Shown here piece by piece: positions 53,877-64,000 of a stretch of 64,000 bases of DNA. How positions within the stretch are numbered: the stretch's first letter is position 1; every line of letters starts with the position of its first letter. The notes under the pieces are model-generated. The model was given only the letters and a program-made list of their open reading frames with translations. It made no database searches and was not told the origin of the DNA. Made by a program: the position numbers and the translations under genes. The stretch is from Cristatella mucedo (Eukaryota > Bryozoa > Phylactolaemata > Cristatellidae), in NCBI GenBank assembly GCA_009760855.2, contig WPIO01000043.1, forward strand, positions 248,001-312,000, in the 5' to 3' direction.

Positions 53877-54867
53877 GAGGCGATAACATTTGCCATGTTA
53901 GCACCCTAATCTAGAAATTTAGCTGGCTGCACTTTGTTATCCCTGACGGCAGATCGTGCTGTGAGACGCCCGGATGAGTGCATCTATTGTTAGAGCCCGC
54001 TCAGTTAACGCCTTCGTGGACTTTTTGGAAGGATGGCAGCCTATGCCAATGGGCACCCCAAGCCAGAAATGAGTGCCCGAGTCTAATAATGTCGATTGCC
54101 GACACACGCACCAGAAATCGCAAGGCACAAAGTCTGCTTGAGCATCTCCTCTAACCTGCTGCAGTCGCTGGCTGAGGGGAGTGGATAAACCTTTAGTGGC
54201 AACTTTAGCCAGGCTTACCGCGACATTTCAATTCTGAGGCGTCAGCGAATGGTGCTTATGCGTACCCAAAGGAGTTCATGCTTTGAGTCAGCCATAGAAA
54301 ACATTTTCTTTGTAGTTTTGTGGAGTACTGAACGCAGAGACATGCATATATGGTTACTTAACATCTTTTTTTGGGGTCGTCATTCCTACTTAGCATTTAC
54401 CCTAGCCGCATTGCAACAATCCTCTTCGTTTTGTATTGCTGCTGCTCTTGTCGCGAGATTATTCATAATTTTGAATCGGACAACCAGAATATTGCTTGGA
54501 AAAGAAGTGCTGTACGGAACTACAAGCCAAGTGTGGAGACCGCTGCTGCAATTAATGAAAATATATGAAGGTAGTGAAGGCAGACGACTAGCCGAACGAC
54601 AAAAATGACAACGGATATTTTATACGGTAAACGAGTCGTAACCCTTTTAGTAATGGATTGTATCTGTAATGAAGCTGCTTCACAATTTGCAGGGTGTGCT
54701 TTTTCCTAAGGTCTCAGGTAATTATAAGAATTGTGTGATTGTTAAATAAGGCTGACGAAATCACTTACTCTATTTTCTTTCCTGCTAATAAGCAACCTTC
54801 AATCATTTTGACTGTATAATTGGCTCTGGTATGGAAAAATGCAAGCACTTCGAGTGATGTTTTTTAG
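53877..54867. other. Intron DNA before galectin-like exon 2
   Basis: The 119-codon frame at 54249-54608 begins in a LINE A scrap and shows no family; I do not regard it as a gene. Confidence 0.5.
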
Positions 54868-55616
54868 TTTTACCATACACCTTGAAAATAGAAAACCTAA
54901 TGCACATACTGTGAGCCTGCGATTGGAAGCAAACTATGTCACTAACGATCGAATTGAGTTCATCCTAAGCAGCTACGGCAATTCAAGATGGAGTCCAAGA
55001 CAAATATTTTCGCCACCTTACAATTTCTTTCGTGGAGTTCCAATAGAAATATCAATATACCGTACTTCATCTCGGATTACTCGTAGATACGAAAGGCATC
55101 CTACTTCAGCGGTACAGTACTTGAAATTCACAAGCTTGAGCTAGGATGTTGGTTCAAGTTCCGCAGCTTAGAATTTTTATTGTGCTTGTGGAAGGATGCA
55201 TGCAAGCCCCTAAAGCCCATGTGCCGCCATCATATTAATTAAAACGCAGAATAATTTTTAAACTAATTTGACTTAAGTTGTGGCTTTGCTTTTATTTATA
55301 ACATGCAGGTCATTCCTAGTGATCCCGGTAGACATTTTTCTGAACCCATGGTCCATATTGAGGAAAAATACTACGTAAGTTCGTCGGCATATTTTAATAG
55401 ATGACCATGCTGCCAAATTTGACCAAATATTTGCAGCTACATCAACGTACTGGCTGAAGGATAGCTGCTGACGCGATTATCGTTTTTTTCCAGATAACCG
55501 TTGACGATGTATTCCACATGATGTACACTGTTTTTGAGCAGCCTCGAGTTCCTGATACAATATATATCTACGGAGAATTCGTTAATAATCGCATTTTATA
55601 CATTCCACGGGATTAA
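54868..55616 (+). CDS. Galectin-like gene, exons 2-4 (CRD)
   Basis: Exon 2 is 54868-55111, exon 3 is 55309-55374 (donor GTAAGT), exon 4 is 55494-55616 with stop. Acceptors are GATGTTTTTTAG, TATTTATAACATGCAG and CGTTTTTTTCCAG; all phases agree. Exon 2 opens FTIHLEN, then TVSLRLEANYVTNDRIEF, RWSPRQIF and FFRGVPIEISIY, like galectin strands S3-S5 (usual motifs LHFNPRF, WGxEER, PFxxGxPFEIxI). Exons 3-4 give MVHIEEKYYITVDDVFHM then VPDTIYIYGEFVNNRI, like EDAFxVxVNGxH and (V)xTLxIxGD. The His-Asn-Arg sugar triad is not kept (Arg-Leu-Glu-Ala-Asn instead of His-Phe-Asn-Pro-Arg), but the Trp is. About 35 residues between the two halves look inserted; the exon 2 donor (GTACAG) is weak and may be misplaced. 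Predicted total is about 178 residues, with no signal peptide seen, as is usual for galectins. Confidence 0.6.
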
Positions 55617-55734
55617 AAGCAAGAAACCACTACTTTCTTTGTCGCCTAAATAATGATGCAATACATTTTGATAATTATTTTACGACCTTGTCATTAAGGA
55701 AAAACTCTTTTATTTGTTGACATATAATAACATT

Positions 55735-55920
55735 TATAATTCACTTGATAAAGTGCCATCACAGAACTCAATCGCTTTTTAGTCGCTTTACATTTGCTGC
55801 AAAGGGAAGCGCATTTGAATGGTGAGTAATATCATGCTTGATAAACAGCATGAATAACACGGTTAGAGGTGAAATACACAGGGTCAGCATGCAAATGTGG
55901 TTAGCGGCAGCATATGATAA
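55735..55920 (-). mobile_element. LINE family B 3' end, inverted
   Basis: CACTTGATAAAGTGCCATCAC, TCGCTTTACATTTGCTGCAAAGGG, GGTTAGAGGTGAAATACACAGGG. It starts about 120 bp after the galectin-like stop codon. Confidence 0.83.
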
Positions 55921-56569
55921 TGTATGCAACAATTTAAGAAATCCAGATACTATTGCTAAAAATATCAATGATGTAATTTACTCGAAGCAATAGGTATTTT
56001 TCATACAGAAACTCAGGGAATTTTCGAAATTAGCACCAGACGTAAACTTGCAGGATTTAGGAGAGGGAGGGAGGTTTTACATCTACATCTATGACGTTTC
56101 CTCAGAGAAGTGCTATCTGATAAAAATATACCTTTGATATAGTGCCCTCAGAAAAAAATCTGTTTCTATGAAATCTAATGAAGTTGCGCCATACGTGACG
56201 GAGGTGAATTGCCTTGAGTTATTCTCTGATTATTTTTTGTTCGCTTGGGGCAATCACAACGATGCACAACAGCATCAACTTAAAAAATGCTGTCTCAGCT
56301 GCTCAATAGTTCATCATTAATTAAGCAGGGCAACGAAGACTAAGACGAAGTGACCATTAGAGAGTTTTCAATAACTTATTTAAACCTTTAGACCTGCTTA
56401 ACCTATGCCTCTGATGAGTAATCTCTTTAAGCAAAGTGATGGAAAACCTAATCCATCGCTCACTAAGGACACCACTGCCTACAGGTGCCCAACGATTGTG
56501 TCGTATTAACGCGATCATTTTTTATTCACACATCTTTTATAAATGGGCGATCTAGCCTCGCCTACATGG
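55921..56569. other. Nothing recognised
   Basis: A LINE-tail-like scrap (TTGATATAGTGCCCTCAGAAAAAAATC) lies at 56132-56165. No gene is seen. Confidence 0.45.
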
Positions 56570-57435
56570 GTCTTAATAATAATAATAATAATGTACTTGA
56601 TAAAGCGTCCTCAAAGAACTTAATCTCTTTCTAGGTGCATTACATTTGCTGCAACGAGAAATGCTATTGAATGGTAAGTAAAATCATGCTTGAAAAACAA
56701 ACAAAATGAATAACATGGTTAGGGGTGACAAACACAGGGTCAGCATGCAAATGTGGTTAGTGGCAGCATGCACAGTGTCAGCACTCATAAGCACGTGAAG
56801 GACGAATCACAGGGACCCACTAAATGCTGTCTTAAATAGGTGTGTTTTTAAGTTCCTTTTAAATGTGGTCAGGTCAGGGGATGTTCTGACGCAGGTCGGG
56901 AGGGAGTTCCAGGCTTTGGGAGCACACAAACTAAATGCACGGTCTCCAAAGAATTTAAGGTTTTTACAGGGTATTTGTAGACTGTTGGATTCCGAAAAGC
57001 GGGTAGTACGATGCTTGGCCTGATGTCATGATGCCTGAGTCTTACTTAACTTGCACCCTACGTAGGACATTTTGCCGGTCTAGGCCGAGCTAAATGATCA
57101 CACCGAATCCACATCTGATTAAGGTGATCAATCAGTAAGACCTCAGTCTAGGATCGTGCACTGAATCTTACCTACATCAGAATAGAGAGTACTCGGGAAG
57201 ACGCAAGATCAAATCATACGCTTGCCACTGTGACTGGAACATACGCCTCCTTAGCTAGTGTCTATGAGAAGCAAGGTAGGCTCAGGTAATTACAGAAGAC
57301 CAAAAGCGAGTTTCGGACATGCGATGATTTTGAGCTGAAGGATCGAAAACCAATGGATTTACATTCAGTTTTGGCAATGTCATTATGACTTGATTTTGTG
57401 GAGTGGGTAGTGTGAAAGCTTACCCTGTAAGTACC
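56570..57435 (-). mobile_element. LINE family B, 3' half, inverted
   Basis: The tail (AATAATAATAATAATGTACTTG), complete 3' UTR and RT end to about 57030 are well preserved. The diverged RT segment at 57285-57435 (TTTGGCAATGTCATTATGAC) probably belongs to the same copy, with an unrelated stretch between. Confidence 0.78.
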
Positions 57436-57489
57436 CGAGATGGTTAGATAATTGGGCTGGTTCGAGTGAGCAAGCAGACCTGTGAGCGG

Positions 57490-57595
57490 ATTTAGGGTAT
57501 TGGGCTGGAAGGAGCCAAACCACAGCCGGCCTCTCGGTAGTAGAATTTTACTCTGCCTTAATTCTCCAATCAGTCGCCATGGCAGCTACTTCAAG
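57490..57595 (-). mobile_element. Degraded LINE RT scrap
   Basis: GGAGCCAAACCACAGCCGGCCTC, TTTTACTCTGCCTTAATTCTCC and CAGTCGCCATGGCAGCT echo the RT C-terminus in reverse. An intact LINE A tail follows immediately. Confidence 0.55.
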
Positions 57596-58255
57596 AATGT
57601 AATTTAATGTAATGTAATGTATCTCCGTCAGTAACTCCACAAAGTCTTAAAGACCATGTGGGTGTTACGCAGGAGAGTTTTGTATAGCACACTCACAGCC
57701 TAAGCGGCTTTCGGTACGCATTCGGTAGCCAACAGACTTCGTCTCACGCAACAAACAGAAAGTGAGAAGCATAGCAGAGTCAGGAGAGAAGTTCAGGTAG
57801 TGAGTAGCATGGAAGTAGCAGTTCAGGACCGCTGAAAAAGATGTGCCATAGTTGGCAGTTGGGGAGTAGTTGTCGTTGAGTACGAATTGGGGAAGCCAGT
57901 TCCAAAGTCTAGGATCTGCAGAGCTAAAGCTTCAGTCGCCAACTGTCTTTAAGCAGAGGAAAGGGACAGCTAATTTATTGTCCACACAGGACCTGAGGGC
58001 GCGAACAGGCTGAAGCTGATGCAGCAGTTTAGCTAGGTAAAAAGGAGCCCAGCCGTGGCGGGCCTTGTGGGTCAGCGTAAGAACTTTGCTCTGTATCCTT
58101 TGCTCAACCGGCAACCATCCTAGCTCTTTCAGCAGAGGTGACACGTGCTCAAACCGCTGGGACTTGAAGACCAGCCTTGCAGCCATATTCATAGTCCGCT
58201 GTAGTGGCGTAATAGATTTCTCTGGCAGCCCAGCCAAAAGGGAATTACAATAATC
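57596..58255 (-). mobile_element. LINE family A, 3' part
   Basis: Begins TTTAATGTAATGTAATGTATC. The minus-strand frame 57932-58237 encodes AGLPEKSITPLQRTMNMAAR and HVSPLLKELGWLPVEQRI without a stop for 101 codons. Nearly identical in this part to the copy at 4544-4801. Confidence 0.92.
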
Positions 58256-58565
58256 GGAATTACAAGAATATAGACAACAGGCTGAACCTCCGGGATTTGC
58301 TGACTACAATAGCTGCCAAGTCCATTGCCAGCGGCAGAGTCTGGATTACTTTTATTGGTAGACCAGCTCTGACTGAATTAAAATTGCCCGCTCAGAAGGA
58401 AATCGCAGGCTAGTACTATCGTTAGTTTTCAGCTGCAGTGAGAAAACACTTATCTTGGAAATTTGAGTAGCTATCTACTTAATAAAACTTTGAATGCCAA
58501 TCGGTTGTTAAAAGCGAATCTAAGCTTCAACCACACGATGGATGATGTGTCACCAATGCATAGCC
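58256..58565. other. Unassigned, possible LINE remnant
   Basis: It starts with a repeated GGAATTACAA(T/G)AAT at the LINE A 5' junction (58249 and 58256). No coding frame is recognised. Confidence 0.4.
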
Positions 58566-58566
58566 A

Positions 58567-58745
58567 CTTGGTGAGCCGTGATGACAAACTAGATAAGGAG
58601 GTTGCTTTTCACAATCTCGGTCCCGAGGTCGTGGGTTTGAATTCTTCGGTGGGCAATTCCTTATTGTCGCTGCAGTAGTGGCGATAGCCGTAAGAGTCTG
58701 TTCTGCCACTATAAAAAAGGGTGTTAAATCAACTAGTATTTCCGT
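58567..58745 (+). mobile_element. SINE2
   Basis: GGTGAGCCGTGATGAC, GGTCGTGGGTTTGAATTC, GGCGATAGCCGTAAGAG, GTGTTAAATCAACTAGTATTT. Full-length or nearly so. Confidence 0.83.
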
Positions 58746-58984
58746 TATTTTCACAGTCTTCAATTCTATCTGCATATACTGCAACAGAATATATGCTTGG
58801 AGTCTTGCGGGTGTCAATTTGTTTAACTTGGCACTATATTACGCTTCAATCCTTTAGGATGAGTGCTCGTACTGTGCAAACAGATCAGGATAGCTTTCGG
58901 CGTGTGAGCTGGCTTATGCTTGGATCGGCCTTTTCAAACTCTACTCACTAGTCATTTGTTAACTATGAGTGTGCAGCTTCGTAG

Positions 58985-59122
58985 GCTTTGGGAGGGCAAG
59001 GTGCTCGCTCTTTACGATCTAGGTCGTGGGTTCGAGTCTTGCAGCAGGTGGTCCTTTAGAGAGAGGTTAGGGGTTCAGGCTCTACTGTGGCTAAATAAAT
59101 GAGGCTGTTGAATCAGCTTCTA
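58985..59122 (+). mobile_element. SINE2-like, diverged
   Basis: GCAAGGTGCTCGCTCTTTACG, GGTCGTGGGTTCGAGTCTTG (good B box), ending GAGGCTGTTGAATCAGCTTCTAGC. Confidence 0.65.
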
Positions 59123-59329
59123 GCATTTGCGTTGGCAGCATGGTTGTCTGAGATGAATACAGCTCTGCTGGTCGTGATATTAGCTTCAAAATTTTCCACG
59201 ATGGCATTCTGTCTATGTGCTAGCAAACAGGCTAGCTGACCGCAGCTCAGAGGGGGGACCCTAAAGCACGGCCTTTAGCAAAGCTGGTTAGGTATTTCAT
59301 CCGCTTTAAGGCGTCGCTATGGCATAGGC

Positions 59330-59995
59330 ATTGCTCTTTTCCCATGACCAGGGATAAGACAAGTGCCTCTTCTTAGCGCTGCACGGGTTTCTAATTTCTC
59401 CGTCACATTGACAGCTGTTTCTATGTCACCCAGCCTAATCGCGAAAAATGGCAGTCCGGGAAATCCTAGCCTCCGCCAAAGGACTAAAAAAATGCTGAAC
59501 TTCGAAGCTGGGATAAGCGGCACAGCAGCACTGACTGTAATTGCACAGATTACCCTTTGTTGCACCACTGACTAATACGATTGTTGCAGCACTAACCGGC
59601 GTGGCGGTTCTTGCTGGCGTCTCAGCCGTCTGGCTGCCCGTTGCTGGCGCGGCTGTGGGGTCAGGCCACCACAGCATCCCTGTGATTTCCACCACTGTTA
59701 CCTTTTAAAAGACCACCGTTGTCGTCTGTCGGGTAGTTGTTTTGCGGACCTACACCTTCCCGTCGCCTACCTCGCAGATCGGCATTTCACTTACCCTTTG
59801 TACTTTATGTACTGCATCCTCGGCCGCCTCAAAAACACAATACTCTCAGGTTGTTACCTCAAAGACCACAACAGGCTGCTCGCCTTCACCACCACCTTCT
59901 ACAAAGCCGGAAATGTCATGACTGGGACTTGTTTCTCAGACAAGTCTGAGCAAACGATTCGTCTTCTGATTAGTTACAGTATCCGACTCTCATAG
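59330..59995 (+). pseudogene. Unassigned long frame with one stop
   Basis: One reading frame is open from about 59330 to 59995 apart from a TAA at 59573. The right 140 codons include LHLPVAYLADRHFTYPLYF and AFTTTFYKAGNVMTGTCF, then RLLISYSIRLS. An alternative frame after the AG at 59587 is Ala/Val-rich (LTGVAVLAGVSAVWLPVAGA). GC content is higher than around it. I cannot name a family: it could be a transposon or a decayed gene. No ATG start was assigned. Confidence 0.3.
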
Positions 59996-60814
59996 ATGCG
60001 GTATGATCAGGAACATTCGCTGCATATGTAACACAAAACAAGCCAAGAGACAGGAGGAAGAATCTTCCTGAAAAGTGTTGCGATGTGCTGTAGCTGGTGC
60101 TCCGCTGGTTTACGAGGAACTACCTCATCCCTGAGAACTCAATTCATCTTACGAGGAAGGATACTTATGATTATTGCCTTTTGTCACGGGTCCGGTGAAA
60201 TATGTCTCTCCTCGTTCATCCTCCCCCACTTGTAACCTAGTCTGCCGACGTCTGCTCACCAGACACTGGTGGCCTGTTTGTACCAGGTCTTGCTGTATTC
60301 CGCTCAGCATGTTTGGCAGTTGCCAATCACGTCGCTGCAGTTAGATTTAGATGCAGATTCTGAAAGCTGATGGGTGTAGCAAAAAGAGGCTCATACAGAT
60401 GCCGTTTATTACGGATTAGGACATCGGGCTGAAGAGGCCACCACAATAGCCGATGAGCTTCTGAACGTACCCACAAATTGGGTCTTCTGGTTCGAAAACG
60501 CTCAGTAACTGGGCAAGACTGCCGTACCAAAAAACTTTCTTATGCGTAAGCTGAAGACCTCACATTATAGCTCAATACCATTCACTGTTCATGTTGGGGG
60601 CATCGTGCAGGAAGCCCGTTCGTTTGTCAGCGACGAAAACTTTTAAAATAATTGGTTCTTAGCAAGTTTTTAAATTTTTTGCTATGCACGTCGTCTTGAT
60701 CTGCACCTATGTGTTGCTTGCAGCCTAGAGTCTTCGCTCTTCGTTTGCATGTTTTTTCTCACACTCCGACTGCCACTAGAGGATGTGGCCACCTATCATT
60801 TGATTAAGGTTTCT
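59996..60814. other. Nothing recognised
   Basis: Short frames only (for example 60327-60530 minus). Confidence 0.45.
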
Positions 60815-60895
60815 ATGCAGCATATGTGAAGTGCCTAGAAGTAAAAATCCAGTTCTCTGGCGGAGCTATGCAAATGGAATATTATAATTATTATA
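60815..60895 (+). mobile_element. SINE/LINE tail scrap
   Basis: CAGCATATGTGAAGTGCCTAG, CCAGTTCTCTGGCGGAGCTATG, AATTATTATA. Confidence 0.55.
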
Positions 60896-60984
60896 CCGCC
60901 ATTGATGCCGTAATTGCTAAACATAAGAATGATCTAGACCAGTATGCTCACCTACAATGCTTCCTGAACACAGCTATACAAATA

Positions 60985-61150
60985 CTAGCTGATTTAACAG
61001 CCTCTTTTTCTATAGAGACAGAAGAGCCTTAATGCTATCAACGCCGCTTTCACCGGCAATAAATAATCGCCCGTAACAGGATTCTAACCCATGACCTCGA
61101 GACCGAGGTCGTTAAAAGCAACCGCCTTACCTAGTTGGTCATCGAGAATG
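60985..61150 (-). mobile_element. SINE2, inverted
   Basis: ACTAGCTGATTTAACAGCCTC, CCGCTTTCACCGGCAATAAA, GGATTCTAACCCATGACCTCGAGACCGAGGTCG, GCCTTACCTAG. Confidence 0.83.
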
Positions 61151-61369
61151 CTGCCAATTTATTTAAAAAAAGATAACGGAATTCTACATGGTCAAGCTCC
61201 TGCTTTAATCCTACTACACCGATATGTAGTCTGACATCAATCTATTCGGTTTCAAAGATTCCTTCCTTCAATCACGCTGAAGCTCAGACAATTTTATGAT
61301 GTTTTTCACTTAAAACTGAAGTCAGTCAAACAAATTCACGAGACAGTTAATCATTTTCTTGGTAATTTT

Positions 61370-61630
61370 GGAAGGTCTAAATGGTCCCAAGGCTTGTCTG
61401 TCGTGAGTGTCACGGTGGCCATGTCACACCACTTCTCGCCGATCTGCACTGGCTTCTATTCAAGCAATGCATCCAATTTAAGGTTGTATTACTCCTTTTT
61501 AGGTACCTTCATTCCCTCGCTCCAGCCTACCTATCCGATCTACTCCCTAACTCGACTAGACTTCGAGCCACGAGCTGTTGCCTAGGCCTGCTGGTTCTGC
61601 TATTGGAATTAGTGCAGCAGCATAGACCAC
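61370..61630 (+). mobile_element. LINE family B, RT C-terminal fragment
   Basis: The frame 61381-61677 encodes VPRLVCRECHGGHVTPLLAD, LHWLLFKQCIQFKV and LHSLAPAYLSDLL, typical of the L2 group. It ends before the 3' UTR. Confidence 0.85.
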
Positions 61631-61819
61631 TAATATACGCCCCCCCACAAGCTGCAGGTAGTCGAGCTATTGACTAGGTGCAGCGTCCGGACCTTGATGT
61701 AAAGATGTCGCAACTCACAGATGAACTTTCCATTTGTGGTGAGTCAGTCAGCTGATATATGCATGCTTTGAGGGAATGATAAGCCAAGGTCTCGTTAATT
61801 ATTCACGTCTGCTGTATCT

Positions 61820-64000
61820 CCGTGAGACTTCACAGGAACAGCCACTGCCGGAGCCACTATTATAAAGCAATTGGTAGCAGAAAACTGTTTACTCGAGCCG
61901 AAAAGAGTATCAGACCTTCTATGGCCTTGAAAGGTAAGTTTGCTGGATTAAGCGCACAGCCCTGCATCTTAAGCCATGAACTGTGCTTGTGCATTAAAAG
62001 CACAGGACTATGCCGTACGCTTAACGGGAAAATGTGGGGAGTTAGCGTAATTAGAAAGTGCTGTGGTAATCACTCAAAGCAAGCAGAGCGAATGGGCTAC
62101 TCAGGTTGTATCTGTCATCAAACCTGATAGGAGTGTACGTCCGGATGGTGATTACAGGATCAGGGTTAATCCTAGCCTCATTGCTGGAAAGTACATAATG
62201 CTACCTATTGACGATCTTCGGAAAATAATTAACTGTGGGGTACTGTTCACAAAACTTGACCTGTTTAGAGCTTTGGCTAAAGAAACACTACACGAGGCAT
62301 CTCAGTAATATGGTACTATAACATCAATCCCGAGGGACTGTTTGCCTGCAGCTGCCTCCCATTCGGTGTTGCCTCTGCACAGCTATACCAGAGAGCTATG
62401 CACGAGCTTCTGTCGGGATTAAATTGCATTATATCTTGACAAGACGACGTATTTATAACCGGTGCAGACAGGTTCTCTCAACTTAAAAATCTCGAAGCGG
62501 TATTGCAGAAGCTGAAGGCTGCTGGTTGAAAATTTGCTATGATAGTAGGGCAGTTTTGTAACCCTTAATTGTCTACCTGGGATATGGGATAAAAAAGCAC
62601 GGCGTGCACAATACTAACTACAAGACTAAAGCAATTAAGGTAGCACCTTTACCACAAAACATTGGCGGACTCAGATCTTTCATGGGTCTTTAGTATTACC
62701 ACAATTTATTTCCAGATCTGGCAGCTATCTTCCACTCCCTGTACAAACTGCTGAAGGAGCGCAAAGACTGGGCATGGAGAACTAGTCGCTAGTAGGCTTT
62801 TGCTAAAAAAAACTTATTCTGTTGACAGAGCTCGTGTTAACATCATGTGATGCGAACCTGTGATTGGCACCGGCGTGCGAGGCTTCGGCTTATGGACTTG
62901 GGGTGGTGCTGTCTCACAAATCGTGAAACAGCGAAGAGATTGGCAGATAGCTTTCACTTCACTGAGCCTCGGCAGCAGCGAGAGAACTTACTCTCAGCTC
63001 GAGGGAGAGGCACCGTCACCGATCTTTAGTTTCCTGCGCTTCAATGTTCACCTTCATGGGAGAACCTTTGCATTCAAAACTGACCCCAAGCCACTCCTGA
63101 CCTTCCTGAGGGCTAAGAAATGAACCAAGCTCATTGCAAGGAAGCGCATGCAATGGTGGGTGCTCGTTTTGTCTGCATGCACTTATGACATTGAGTGTAG
63201 AAGGCCGGAGGACCGTGCTAACGCAGATGCCATGCCTGAACTTCCTCAACCTTGCCGAGTCGAGGATAGCGTGTGGATGAGACTTTTTCACTTGGTACAG
63301 TTTGCATCCCTACCTGTAACATTTGAGGACATGCGAAAGCAGCTTCAAACATAGCCAACCATAGGGAAGGCCGACCCAATGGCTGTTAAAGGGATAGCCG
63401 GAACAACGTCGTCATGCCCTGAATCTTGAGGCAGGCTATAAGTTATAACATGAGCTTTTGACAGTAGACGGTTCCTTGTTGAGAGGCACCGGGCTAAAAA
63501 TACCAACTGGTTTTCAAGAAAAAGATGCTCACGTAACTCCACGAAAGCCATCTTGGCATTGTTCAAATGTAAGACACAACCAGAATATGTGTGTGGTGGC
63601 CCCACAACAATGCTGACATCGAGGCATAGTGTGGAGCATGCCAACACTGCAAAATGTCGCTTACAGGGCAACTCTATCCAACCAACACCCATTGGACGAC
63701 TAGGAGAGTTTATGGCAATGCGTATACCTAGACATAGCTGTGCCTCTGGAAAATTACTTTATGTTGGCATTGGTCAAAACTTTCCCAAAGTAGCCTGAAT
63801 TATTCACCGTGCTAAAGGCCTCGTCGTCTCAGGCCACCGTGTCAAGGTTTGAAACATTGCTGGGTGGCCAGGGACTGCCTGTTGTCGTTGTCAGAGACAA
63901 TGATCCACAGTTTTTCTCAGCTGAATTAGCTGCCATCATGCAGAGCCATGACGTCTAAAATATGTTTAATGTTGCGTGCCACCCACAGAGAAATGGATTG
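61820..64000 (+). pseudogene. Gypsy-2 pol (RT-RNase H-integrase), partial, runs off edge
   Basis: A second Ty3/Gypsy pol, more like the Mag/K02A2.6-type group. Motifs in order: VVSVIKPDRSVRPDGDYRIR, PIDDLRKIIN, LFTKLDL (62063-62308); a QDDVFITGADR-like stretch where the catalytic box is expected (about 62440); QLKNLEAVLQKLKAAG; then an ASAYGLG-like RNase H start (about 62890), LNFLNLAESRI after it, and an integrase stretch ending VVVRDNDPQFFSAELAAIM and ACHPQRNG at the window edge. Many stops and shifts make it non-functional. No LTR is seen on the left; the upstream part (61820-62060) is a badly decayed N-terminal RT region. Different from Gypsy-1. Confidence 0.78.

Noticed and set aside
54249-54608. 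119-codon frame as a first galectin exon
   Set aside because: It begins in a degraded LINE A end, has no galectin motif, and the splice phase from 44382 to 54868 already closes the gene model.

Overview
This is a metazoan genomic window with short exons, GT-AG introns, long introns, and many decayed non-LTR retrotransposons, tRNA-derived SINEs, LTR retrotransposons and DNA transposons. No bacterial or organellar signal is present. No species can be read off directly. A SPIN-type hAT MITE and invertebrate-style LINE/SINE tails fit an invertebrate; a flatworm or mollusc is a guess only. Most of the window is transposon debris, and only a few stretches look like host coding exons.

Layout: (1) 0-8.8 kb holds a tandemly duplicated host locus. 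A 222-bp phase 0-0 exon occurs three times (163, 3833, 7821), each exactly 42 bp downstream of a long (TG)n tract. Two more phase-0 exons (30 and 96 bp) lie before copy 2, and candidate terminal exons follow copies 2 and 3. SINE and LINE insertions that differ between units give clean filled/empty-site comparisons. (2) 9-17 kb is nested LINE fragments of two L2/CR1-like families, a perfect 175-bp tandem duplication, and a SPIN hAT MITE (14367-14549). (3) 17.4-20 kb has a candidate minus-strand terminal exon with a poly(A) signal and a CpG-rich stretch of unknown nature. (4) 20.0-26.2 kb is a decayed Ty3/Gypsy element with both LTRs, a Lys-tRNA-like primer site and PR-RT-RH-IN remnants, itself invaded by a LINE and a SINE. 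(5) 26-40 kb is LINE, SINE and LTR debris, microsatellites, one good small exon (28502-28586), and a Tigger/pogo transposon inserted at TA inside a LINE (36124-37401).

(6) 41-56 kb contains the best host genes. A two-exon 3' gene end of unknown function lies at 41617-42399. A galectin-like gene has exon 1 at 44277-44382, a ~10.5 kb intron, and three exons at 54868-55616; all its exon phases agree. (7) 56-64 kb is again LINEs and SINEs, an unassigned long frame at about 59.3-60.0 kb, and the start of a second, broken Ty3/Gypsy pol that runs off the right edge.

LINE family A (YADD reverse transcriptase, tail of ACATT repeats) and LINE family B (tail ending in ATT repeats, with a conserved CTAGAAAGAGATTGAGTTCT-like motif) account for most repeats. 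SINE1 (tRNA head plus a B-like tail) may depend on a family B-like LINE for mobility; that is inference. Repeat boundaries given here were found by eye and are approximate to about 10-30 bp.
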